DNA of 5,239 nt. It comes from JBBSJV01 sp038256935 (GTDB taxonomy: Bacteria > Patescibacteriota > JACMRA01). Positions 1 through 5,239 of the stretch are shown here, piece by piece. A program made the translations under genes and the position numbers. The notes beneath the pieces are model-generated. The model was not told the origin of the DNA and ran no database searches. It saw only the letters and a program-made list of their open reading frames with translations. Numbering within the stretch: position 1 is the first letter of the stretch; each line of letters starts with the position of its first letter. The DNA is taken from positions 1 through 5,239 of the forward strand of contig JBBSJV010000089.1 of NCBI GenBank assembly GCA_038256935.1, in the 5' to 3' direction.

Positions 1-1358
1 AAATCATTACCAAATGTTATAAGATCTATGTGAAGGTAAACAGCCTTTTAGAGGAAAATCCTAATATCAATGTGGAGTCTAAGGAGCAATCTAAACTACT
101 TGAAAAAGGATTACAGCAATTACCCTTAGAAAAGGAAGAAGAGGAAGAATATAAAGAGTTATACGAAGTCTATACCAAGCTTATTTCAGCCTCACGAACT
201 GAGTTTTTGGACGGGGAAAAATACTTCAACCTTAATCAAAATCCATACTGGCTACAGATCCCCACAAAAGTAGAAGAGAGTAAAGTAGAAAAAATAAAAA
301 ATCTAGTTGGAGCTCATCAACTCAATCCAAAACATAAACAAGGTGAGTTTGATCTTGTCCTTGGAGAGAGTTTTTACATTAGTTTCTTACCATATTTTCA
401 AAAACTAGTTGAAGCTGGGATTGCAACTCAAGAAGGGGAGGCAATCTACATTGATCTAGAAGAGCAAAATCTTGGCAGGTGTTATCTGATTTCTTCAGAA
501 GGGTATTCACTGTACCACTCCAGAGACGTCATCAATAGAATAGTATACGCTGGTTTCTTTGGGTTTAGTGAGGCAATTAGTTTTACAGACACTCGCCAAG
601 GGCATAGTTTTTATCAGGTTTTTGCGGTTCTTAAAATTATTTTAGATAGTAAAGTCTGGCTTGGAAGCGAGTTTGGATTTATGAATCAGTGGGACATGCA
701 GCAGGCGTACGATATATTAAATAACAAAATGGCCATGTTTGAGGGATTTGGATTTTTCTCACTACCTGAAGGGGTAATGAGTACTAGAAAAGGGATTATT
801 TTCGAATTTGAAAAATTGCAAAAGACTTTGGAATCTAGTGTCAAAAAAGTCTTGGAAGAAAAAAATTATACTACAATTAGCACAGCTAAGATACGCAAAA
901 TCTCAGTAGCAGCTTTGAAGTGGGCAGATTTGTATAGAGACAGAGAACAAGATGTGGTTTTTGATACCAACCAGGTTGTAAAGTTTGAAGGAAATACGGG
1001 GGTGTATCAGTTGTACAGTATCGCTAGATTAAACTCTATTTTGGAAAAAGAAGCGACTGTTAGTGAATCAGATTTGGACTTTGAATTATTGGATCAAGTA
1101 GAGAAAAATCTGGTCTACAAAATCTTGCAATTACCACTGATTTTGGATATGGTAATAACTTACTGGAAGCCACACTACTTATGTACATATCAGTATGAAT
1201 TAGCCTCAGAAATCAACAGCTGGTATGCTAGTCACTCCATCAAAAAAGAAAGTGATGAACAAATAAAGCGCAACAGAGTTGTACTAACAAAGCTTCTAAA
1301 ACAAGTTTTGCATCGTAATTTAGAGCTACTTGGGATTGAACCTGTGGAGCAATTGTAA
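1..1358 (+). CDS. argS: Arginyl-tRNA synthetase, 5'-truncated by window edge
   Basis: Class I aminoacyl-tRNA synthetase that charges tRNA-Arg with arginine in the cytoplasm. The frame is open to base 1, encoding IITKCYKIYVKV before the GTG at 30. That stretch matches the family's 'LYVKxN' region, so GTG-30 is internal and the N-terminal domain with the HIGH motif lies upstream of the window. Numbering from GTG-30: FDLVLGES (107-114) is the family's fDxxxGES motif; YLISSEGYSLYHSRDV (152-167) and DTRQGHSFYQVF (187-198) match the catalytic core; MSTRKG (250-255) is the KMSKS-loop equivalent; EGNTGVYQLYSIAR (320-333) matches the usual NTGPYxQYAxAR. The tail, including LASEINSWY (391-399) and LLGIEPVEQL at the end, is the helical anticodon-binding (DALR) domain. 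An acidic run, KEEEEE, lies near residue 35-40. Total length would be near the family's usual 550-600 residues. It ends in TAA, 16 bp before the stop of the convergent gene. Family assignment is from recalled motifs. Confidence 0.93.
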   Translation, partial: IITKCYKIYVKVNSLLEENPNINVESKEQSKLLEKGLQQLPLEKEEEEEYKELYEVYTKLISASRTEFLDGEKYFNLNQNPYWLQIPTKVEESKVEKIKNLVGAHQLNPKHKQGEFDLVLGESFYISFLPYFQKLVEAGIATQEGEAIYIDLEEQNLGRCYLISSEGYSLYHSRDVINRIVYAGFFGFSEAISFTDTRQGHSFYQVFAVLKIILDSKVWLGSEFGFMNQWDMQQAYDILNNKMAMFEGFGFFSLPEGVMSTRKGIIFEFEKLQKTLESSVKKVLEEKNYTTISTAKIRKISVAALKWADLYRDREQDVVFDTNQVVKFEGNTGVYQLYSIARLNSILEKEATVSESDLDFELLDQVEKNLVYKILQLPLILDMVITYWKPHYLCTYQYELASEINSWYASHSIKKESDEQIKRNRVVLTKLLKQVLHRNLELLGIEPVEQL

Positions 1359-1374
1359 TTTTATTATAATAACT

Positions 1375-1836
1375 TTATTGCAAAGTTAAGCCAAACACAC
1401 TGAGCACTGAAGATTTGAAATTTTGTTGATTTTGGGGAGTTTCGTTTGAAAGTAACAAGTCTAAGCTTCTACATACTTGGTCATTAGTAGCAACAGAGTA
1501 ATTATACGTTAATCTTTTTGAAGTAAATAGTTGACTTAAGGCTACATCCAAATAAACCAAATATTCATCTGGATCAACTTTAACTTCTTGATTAGAATCA
1601 AGCTCTTGCTGTAAATTATAACTCAAATCTGCTCCACTTTTGGCAGTAGCTGCTGTACTAATACCAAGTTCAGTTATAGATGGGTTGTAGTTCTCTCGAC
1701 TATTTAATATTTCTGTTTTAGTTGCATTCAGATTGCTGAGAAAACTATCAAATACCAAAATCATACCTGATTTGAGTGCATGTAAATCAAGCTCGGTTGG
1801 TTTATTAATTTGTCTAATTAGTTCTTCAGGGTTCAT
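1375..1836 (-). CDS. Hypothetical soluble protein, 153 aa
   Basis: No family is recognised. The gene starts with ATG, ends with TAA, and has GGA a few bases upstream of the start as a weak ribosome binding site. The 153-residue product has no signal peptide or membrane segment and a single cysteine near residue 122. It looks mostly helical: an N-terminal helix-like MNPEELIRQINK, a hydrophobic stretch SGMILVFDSFLSNL around residues 23-36, an Ala/Ser-rich middle (ISTAATAKSGADLS), an acidic DPDEYLVYLDVALSQLF segment, and a Gln/Asn-rich C terminus. It is convergent with argS (16 bp between stop codons) and divergent from the DUF1543 gene, so it is probably transcribed alone. The clean frame of 153 codons with ordinary codon use for the region supports a real gene. 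Its role is unknown. Confidence 0.7.
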   Translation of the reverse strand: MNPEELIRQINKPTELDLHALKSGMILVFDSFLSNLNATKTEILNSRENYNPSITELGISTAATAKSGADLSYNLQQELDSNQEVKVDPDEYLVYLDVALSQLFTSKRLTYNYSVATNDQVCRSLDLLLSNETPQNQQNFKSSVLSVFGLTLQ

Positions 1837-1931
1837 AATTCCATTTTAGTATTTTTTGTTAACTTAGTAAATAGGCAAAATATGATCAATTTGAATTTGA
1901 CAGTTCGCTTGAAATCTCAAAAAAAAGGTGA
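1837..1931. promoter_or_regulatory. Divergent intergenic region
   Basis: These 95 bp separate the starts of two divergent genes, so they must hold both promoters if neither gene is read from further away. A perfect TTGACA lies at 1897-1902 on the plus strand, but the position about 17 bp downstream is an A-run rather than a TATAAT-like box. No confident -35/-10 pair could be set on either strand. No strong inverted repeat was seen. Confidence 0.3.
1925..1931 (+). promoter_or_regulatory. Ribosome binding site of the DUF1543 gene
   Basis: AAGGTGA sits immediately before the ATG at 1932. Its GGTG core is complementary to the 16S anti-Shine-Dalgarno end. The spacing is unusually short, with only one base between GGTG and ATG. 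It still supports ATG-1932 as the start, because the homology of the encoded protein also begins there. Confidence 0.45.
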
Positions 1932-2453
1932 ATGCAACTAAATCTGTTTTTATTTTACTCTGGAGGCAAAGCTGTAGGAGCAAGAATCGAGGCCCATGAT
2001 GTGATTATTGCAGTTGGCAGTGATGTCAAAGATTGCTACAATCAAATCAAGCAAAAATGGTTTGGAGAAAAAGCCAAACTTCATATTGACGGGTACATGC
2101 AAATCGATGGTGTGGATGGATATAGAGTAGAGCTAAAACCAAAATCAAAAGAGGGCTCAAAACCTGAGAAAAAAATCTATTTTGTAAATCTTGGTGGTAC
2201 AATCAAGGGTAATCTTTATGAACATCACGAAGCAGTCTTGGTAGTAGCAGGGTCAAATATGGGGGCTATGAGTAGAGCCAGAAGTTTATCAATGGGCGGG
2301 TATGAAGACAAACACGTAGATAATATTTTAGACATTGATGATCTAATTTCAATAAACGATGAATTAGAAGATTTTGAGGTTGAGTTAATTTCAGACTCTG
2401 AGTTTGATAATTATACTCCCAAGGTTGAAAATGTTTATTGGTTTGTGAGGTAG
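1932..2453 (+). CDS. DUF1543 domain protein, 173 aa
   Basis: The product matches the DUF1543 family as recalled, a small cytoplasmic family of unknown biochemical role found mainly in Proteobacteria. Diagnostic stretches are LFLFYSGGKAVGARIEAHDV (5-24, family form 'LfLvYLGGrapGanIEvHDv'), the KWFGEKAKLHIDGYMQID segment (42-59), VDGYRVELKP (61-70), KIYFVNLGGTIKG (81-93), and a C-terminal DIDDLISI (134-141) like the family's 'DVDDcl'. There is no signal peptide or membrane segment. About 25 residues of acidic sequence follow the core. ATG-1932 is the start because family homology begins at residue 2 and a Shine-Dalgarno-like AAGGTGA precedes it. The TAG stop is one base from the stop of the convergent membrane gene, leaving no room for a separate terminator. 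The family is known; the function is not, and the neighbours do not clarify it. Confidence 0.88.
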   Translation: MQLNLFLFYSGGKAVGARIEAHDVIIAVGSDVKDCYNQIKQKWFGEKAKLHIDGYMQIDGVDGYRVELKPKSKEGSKPEKKIYFVNLGGTIKGNLYEHHEAVLVVAGSNMGAMSRARSLSMGGYEDKHVDNILDIDDLISINDELEDFEVELISDSEFDNYTPKVENVYWFVR

Positions 2454-2454
2454 G

Positions 2455-3033
2455 TTATTCACCATTTATCATTTGAGTAATATATTTATTAAAATACTTT
2501 TTAGTGGCTATCTTTGCTATGTTCTTTAGCAGTATTTTTCTTCTAGATTTAGTATTGATTATGACTGTCAAATCCACTGAAACAAGAGATAAGAGCAAGA
2601 TTGAAGCTACCATTTTTAACTCACCAGAGTTTTTTGAAAAGATTATATACAAGATCGCTACCAAGAAAATAAATATGTTAGCATAAAACAGCTCAATTGA
2701 AATAAACCCACCTTTAAAATCCTTTATGAAATTTTGAGGATTGGTATAACCAAGTTTAGTTAACAGTGGGTAAATATCTGAATAATCTAGAGTAATAATT
2801 AATGAGAATACCGTATTTATAATCGATAGCAATTGATTAAGATTATCAAACGCTGATTTGTCTTTATTTATAGTTACTAAAAATCCTAAAAATTCATCAT
2901 AAAAATTAGTCACGTTACCTGTAAACTCTGTATTTGCAACTTTCGTGTTTTTTATAAGAGTTTTAATACTATACTTTATTTCATCTGTGATAGTGTTCAG
3001 TGTACATTCATAAATATCATCGCCGACATCCAA
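2455..3033 (-). CDS. C-terminal part of the broken membrane gene, 192 codons
   Basis: This is the longest piece of the broken gene that has a usable start codon, a TTG at 3033. The frame is open further back, to 3255, but contains no ATG, GTG or TTG before this one. GAGG at 3046-3043 lies nine bases ahead of the TTG, a plausible ribosome binding site, so a short form with both membrane segments and the basic tail could be made even with the duplication present. In the single-copy version this TTG is simply Leu-82, so it is probably not the original start. Confidence 0.55.
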   Translation of the reverse strand: MDVGDDIYECTLNTITDEIKYSIKTLIKNTKVANTEFTGNVTNFYDEFLGFLVTINKDKSAFDNLNQLLSIINTVFSLIITLDYSDIYPLLTKLGYTNPQNFIKDFKGGFISIELFYANIFIFLVAILYIIFSKNSGELKMVASILLLSLVSVDLTVIINTKSRRKILLKNIAKIATKKYFNKYITQMINGE

Positions 3034-3222
3034 GGTTAAAAACCTCTTTAAAAGTTCATTTATGTTTAGATCTATCGTCGAAGTAGAAAAGTTAAAACAA
3101 AGATTGAGTGATAAAGCTATCTCATCTTTTATGAGCTGTATAGAATTATTTACATCAATATTGTCAGTTTTACATGATATAATAATATCCCTAAGTCTGG
3201 GCTCAAGAAATGAAAAAATTAT

Positions 3223-3284
3223 ATCTAGTATAAATTCGTTAAAACCTTCACTAATCTAGTATAAATTCGTTAAAACCTTCACTA
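3223..3284. repeat. Perfect 31-bp tandem duplication
   Basis: Bases 3223-3253 and 3254-3284 are identical copies, head to tail with no spacer. The unit starts ATCTAGTATAAATTC and ends ACCTTCACTA. The length, 31, is not a multiple of three, so the second copy shifts the frame of the minus-strand gene and puts a TAG at 3253-3251. No longer inverted repeats flank it, so it does not look like a transposon footprint. Confidence 0.95.
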
Positions 3285-3364
3285 TTTTCATAATTTGCCA
3301 TCTCCATGTTTTTAGTCTTATCACACTATTTGAGATTTAACAACAGGGTTTGGTGACTAATTGA

Positions 3365-4390
3365 TTATAGATTTTCAAAATTAAAATCAGCCAGTCTCTT
3401 AGTTTTTACATCAATTATAGATTTGATTATTTTTTGGCTCAGTTCTTCTTTTTTATCCTTTCTTTGCATGTATTTATAGATAACAATGGTAGAAGAAACA
3501 ACAACTAGAAACTCGATTTGATTTATTGCTGAGGTGGGATCTTCAAATTTAAAGTTTATAATTAAAATCAAGAGATTAACCCACAAGGTAGTCAGAGTCG
3601 TCATTTCCATACACAAGGATGTAGGGGTTTTTAGTATATTTATTTTCTCATTAAGCCCGTCATCGCCTACGCTTTTACTCAATGTATCAGTAGAAATATC
3701 TGATAGCTGGACCATGGGATTATTATTAAGATTTTGATTCAAGGTATTTTGTAAAGACTCTAGATCATAATATATTCCAGTATCAATTGCTTGGCGGGTT
3801 TTTTGCTCCCAATGTCTTAGCAGATTTAGATAATCATAAAAAGTTATATTTTGATCAGTGAAACTATATTTTACAGCTTCAAAAATGATTTGTTTAACTA
3901 ACTTCTGGAAGCCCACTGTGTTATGATTGATAATATTATCCACAAATGAGTATTCTCTCAACTGTAATTGCGCTGGATCATAGTGAGGAAAAAATGTTTT
4001 CAAATAAGATCTCAAAGAATTTCCCAAAATATTTAATAACTTATTTTGATCTTTAGTATCGCCTGATATTTCTAATTCAGTATTTTCAGTAATCAATAAA
4101 TCGTACCCGCGCCTCATTAGATCTCTATTTGTTTCAGTGCCAGAATCGTAGGCTTCGTCATTAAATATGCCTTGCTTTTTGTATTTGAAAAAGTCATCTA
4201 CAAATCTATTCAAATTAAACTTTATTAATCTAAAACCATATCTAGAAAGCTCAAGCTTGTGTTTGGATTCATAACTTGCTCTCTCAGTCATAGCAATGAT
4301 AATCTGGCATAAAAACAAATTTTGCTCAAGATGGCCGTTACTTCTATTGTATCTTGTTTCGATTAAATTAAAGTTTTTTACAACAAACAA
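3365..4390 (-). CDS. Hypothetical membrane protein, 341 aa, two C-terminal TM segments
   Basis: Family not recognised. The N-terminal 255 or so residues look soluble and helical, with charged segments such as YESKHKLELSRYGFRLIKF (40-58) and LLRHWEQKTRQAID (190-203). An Asn/Gln-rich stretch follows near 213-226. Two membrane segments lie at about 264-280 (TTLTTLWVNLLILIINF) and 290-307 (NQIEFLVVVSSTIVIYKY), and a charged tail (QRKDKKEELSQKIIKS...) closes the protein. No signal peptide is visible, so the bulk is probably cytoplasmic, anchored by a C-terminal hairpin. The start is uncertain: the frame opens with TTG at 4390, the first in-frame ATG is codon 34 with no clear ribosome binding site, and an out-of-frame ATG at 4400 would join this frame only by losing one A from an A6 run. 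It is divergent from the secreted gene (54 bp) and upstream of the broken membrane gene. TAA stop. Confidence 0.72.
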   Translation of the reverse strand: MFVVKNFNLIETRYNRSNGHLEQNLFLCQIIIAMTERASYESKHKLELSRYGFRLIKFNLNRFVDDFFKYKKQGIFNDEAYDSGTETNRDLMRRGYDLLITENTELEISGDTKDQNKLLNILGNSLRSYLKTFFPHYDPAQLQLREYSFVDNIINHNTVGFQKLVKQIIFEAVKYSFTDQNITFYDYLNLLRHWEQKTRQAIDTGIYYDLESLQNTLNQNLNNNPMVQLSDISTDTLSKSVGDDGLNEKINILKTPTSLCMEMTTLTTLWVNLLILIINFKFEDPTSAINQIEFLVVVSSTIVIYKYMQRKDKKEELSQKIIKSIIDVKTKRLADFNFENL

Positions 4391-4444
4391 AAAGTAACAT
4401 ATCCTGTCTTTGAAATAAACATAAATACAAAATTAAAAACAGAA
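4391..4444. promoter_or_regulatory. Short divergent intergenic region
   Basis: Only 54 AT-rich bases separate the start of the minus-strand membrane gene from the ATG of the secreted delta-60 gene. Any promoters must overlap each other or the coding regions. No confident -35/-10 pair or strong Shine-Dalgarno sequence was found on either strand. Confidence 0.25.
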
Positions 4445-4636
4445 ATGTTTGATAAAGTTAGAAATATACAATTTTTAAAATGGACTGCAAGTATTACTAG
4501 ATTACTTGGGGTTGTAGTTTTGATTCTTTCAATCTTTATCACTAGTATTTCGGTGATGGCTGCTGATGGGGATATTGATACTAGTTTTGTGACGGGGAGT
4601 GGGTTTAATGATCTATACTACCTCAATTCAAAGTGA
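4445..4636 (+). CDS. Delta-60 gene, first frame: signal peptide and first half-repeat
   Basis: The 63-codon piece carries the export signal. Residues 1-56 belong to the gene. The last seven (LYYLNSK) are read out of frame, since the bases there encode IYTTSIQSDGK in the next frame. TGA (4634-4636) is not a recoded sense codon, because TAA follows two codons later. Confidence 0.6.
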   Translation: MFDKVRNIQFLKWTASITRLLGVVVLILSIFITSISVMAADGDIDTSFVTGSGFNDLYYLNSK

Positions 4637-5033
4637 TGGTAAAATCTTATTTGGCGGCAGTTTTACAGCATATAATGGGACTACGGCTAATAGACTAATT
4701 AGATTAAATCCTAATGGAAGTGTGGATACTACTTTCAACACCGGAACTGGGTTTAATAGTACCATCTACACTACCTCAATTCAAAGTGATGGTAAAATCA
4801 TAGTTGGTGGTCAGTTTACATCATATAATGGAACCACAGCCAACAGAATAGTAAGACTCGAAAACACAATCACTCCTCCCACCCCCTCAACCTGCGACAC
4901 CACAACACTAGCAAACGGCTTATCCTGCGCAACTCTAGAAGTCTCCCCTGGCTCTCTGACAATGTACGCTGGAGACGCTACTGATAACAACGATTTATGT
5001 GCTAATGGATCTACTGATACTATTTGTAGTTAG
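4599..5033 (+). CDS. Delta-60 gene, second frame: repeats and linker
   Basis: This piece holds the two DGK-containing repeat cores, the Pro/Thr linker and the start of the downstream region. The real coding in this frame begins about 4608-4611 (ATG ATC TAT) and ends about 5025. GTG-4599 lies inside the previous frame. GGGGAG at 4594-4599, eight bases before ATG-4608, resembles a ribosome binding site, but a protein started there would lack the signal peptide, so independent use is unlikely. Confidence 0.6.
   Translation: MGLMIYTTSIQSDGKILFGGSFTAYNGTTANRLIRLNPNGSVDTTFNTGTGFNSTIYTTSIQSDGKIIVGGQFTSYNGTTANRIVRLENTITPPTPSTCDTTTLANGLSCATLEVSPGSLTMYAGDATDNNDLCANGSTDTICS
4617..4799 (+). repeat. 30-bp direct repeat within the delta-60 coding region
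   Basis: The 30 bases at 4617-4646 recur without change at 4770-4799, encoding TTSIQSDGKI both times. The spacing is 153 nt, exactly 51 codons, the length of one protein repeat. The GGGTTTAAT just upstream (4601-4609 and 4749-4757) is spaced only 148 nt, so the first copy is 5 nt shorter between these two anchors. That is where the frame breaks. Confidence 0.9.
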
Positions 5034-5239
5034 AGACGATACTGGAGTAGATACTTCTTTTACTTGCACTGACAATGAACAAGCTGTAAATTTTGCAAGT
5101 GTTAGTGTTTTAGCAAACAGGCAAACTACAGCTACTACTATCTATGATACTCTTTTTGAAGATCTGACAGGTTCTGATAATAATATCTATAACGTCTCTG
5201 CTACTTTTTCTAATCTTGAAAATCAAAGTGGAGGAAGTG
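5026..5239 (+). CDS. Delta-60 gene, third frame: downstream extracellular region, partial
   Basis: The frame beginning GTA GTT AGA GAC GAT is open for all 71 codons to the window end. It has the same style as the preceding piece: VVRDDTGVDTSFTCTDNE, then NFASVSVLANRQTTATTIY and NNIYNVSATFSNLENQ, rich in Thr, Ser, Asn and Asp. It has no start codon of its own at a sensible place, which supports it being a continuation of the upstream gene. No named domain is recognised. Confidence 0.6.

Larger units (their letters stand above)
2455..3307 (-). pseudogene. Two-TM membrane protein gene broken by 31-bp duplication
   Basis: Family not recognised. From ATG at 3307 the frame reads MEMANYENSEGFNEFILD and then stops at TAG (3253-3251), inside the second copy of a perfect 31-bp tandem repeat. 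Removing one copy gives 822 nt, a 273-residue protein that runs without a stop into the long open frame ending at 2455. The restored protein has no signal peptide, a helical N-terminal two-thirds, a mildly hydrophobic stretch near 149-162, and two membrane segments near 198-214 (FYANIFIFLVAILYIIF) and 221-241. A basic tail of about 30 residues (KSRRKILLKN...) follows and is probably cytoplasmic. The gene lies 57 bp downstream of another minus-strand gene with the same C-terminal layout, likely its operon partner. It may be a phase-variable gene in the OFF state, a recent mutation, or an assembly error. Confidence 0.72.
4445..5239 (+). pseudogene. Secreted delta-60-repeat protein, two frameshifts, 3' end beyond window
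   Basis: An exported or surface protein with delta-60 (DUF5122-type) beta-propeller-like repeats; the role of such proteins is mostly unknown. The start ATG-4445 is followed by a Sec signal peptide: basic residues K4, R6, K12 and R19, a hydrophobic core LLGVVVLILSIFITSISV (20-37), and a likely cut after SVMA (39). Repeat sequence follows: DGDIDTSFVTGSGFND, then IYTTSIQSDGKILFGG, NGSVDTTFNTGTGFNSTIY and a second IQSDGKIIVGGQF copy. A linker ITPPTPSTCDTTT leads into a Cys-containing, Ser/Thr/Asn/Asp-rich extracellular-type region. The frame changes near 4608 (loss of 2 nt, or gain of 1) and near 5021-5027 (one extra T in TATTTG). After correction the second join reads STDTIVVRDDTG and stays open to 5239. 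Sequence error, decay or phase variation are all possible. Confidence 0.75.

Noticed and set aside
30..32. GTG as the start of argS
   Set aside because: The frame continues upstream to base 1 and encodes ArgRS-like sequence, and the product from GTG would lack the catalytic HIGH region.
1361..1372. 12-bp perfect palindrome TTATTATAATAA
   Set aside because: It is made only of A and T in an AT-rich gap, so expected by chance; no matching copy was seen near other genes.
1371..1388. AACTTT-ATTGC-AAAGTT hairpin between the convergent argS and 153-codon genes
   Set aside because: The stem is only about seven A/T-rich pairs with no T-tract on either strand, and it overlaps a stop codon; too weak to call a terminator.
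1897..1902. TTGACA as a sigma-70 -35 box for the DUF1543 gene
   Set aside because: The expected -10 position falls in an A-run and no TATAAT-like sequence lies at a suitable distance.
2504..2686. Plus-strand open frame of 60 codons
   Set aside because: It is the reverse complement of the membrane-segment coding region of the minus-strand gene; its hydrophobicity is a mirror effect.
3062..3259. Plus-strand open frame of 65 codons
   Set aside because: It lies antisense to the membrane gene, whose frame is continuous here once the 31-bp duplication is reduced to one copy. It ends inside the duplication and has no recognisable product.
3223..3284. CRISPR or transposon target duplication
   Set aside because: There are only two copies, directly abutting with no spacer and no element between or beside them.
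3534..3737. Plus-strand open frame of 67 codons
   Set aside because: It is antisense to the 341-codon membrane gene, with no ribosome binding site or family resemblance.
4634..4636. TGA read as glycine (alternative code 25 of Gracilibacteria and Absconditabacteria)
   Set aside because: A TAA follows two codons later in the same frame, no other gene has an in-frame TGA, and glycines elsewhere use GGN. A frameshift explains the break better.

Overview
The window is AT-rich by eye and holds six protein genes, two of them broken. No RNA gene, CRISPR array or insertion sequence was seen. The mix suggests an uncultured bacterium, possibly of the Patescibacteria/CPR type: low GC, compact unfamiliar genes, and a secreted delta-60-repeat protein. 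This placement is inference only. All intact genes end in TAA or TAG, and no reading frame needs TGA read as an amino acid, so the ordinary bacterial code fits.

Layout. (1) Positions 1-1358, plus strand: the 3' three-quarters or so of argS (arginyl-tRNA synthetase), whose 5' part lies outside the window. (2) 1375-1836, minus: a soluble 153-residue protein of unknown family, convergent with argS. (3) 1932-2453, plus: a DUF1543-family protein, divergent from the previous gene. (4) 2455-3307, minus: a predicted membrane protein whose frame is broken by a perfect 31-bp tandem duplication. With one copy removed it is a continuous 273-codon gene. (5) 3365-4390, minus: a 341-residue protein with two membrane segments near its C terminus. 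It lies just upstream of gene 4 on the same strand and has the same C-terminal layout. (6) 4445 to the window end, plus: a secreted delta-60-repeat protein with a clear signal peptide, split over three frames by two small indels and running off the window.

The left half is conserved, intact and housekeeping-like. The right half holds envelope-type genes, and two of its three genes carry frame-breaking changes. One is a short tandem duplication that could revert by slippage, as in phase variation. The other two are small indels in a repeat-bearing surface gene. The alternatives are real decay or errors in the assembled sequence, and the sequence alone cannot decide between them. The two adjacent minus-strand membrane proteins are the best candidates for an undescribed system, but nothing in them reveals a function.
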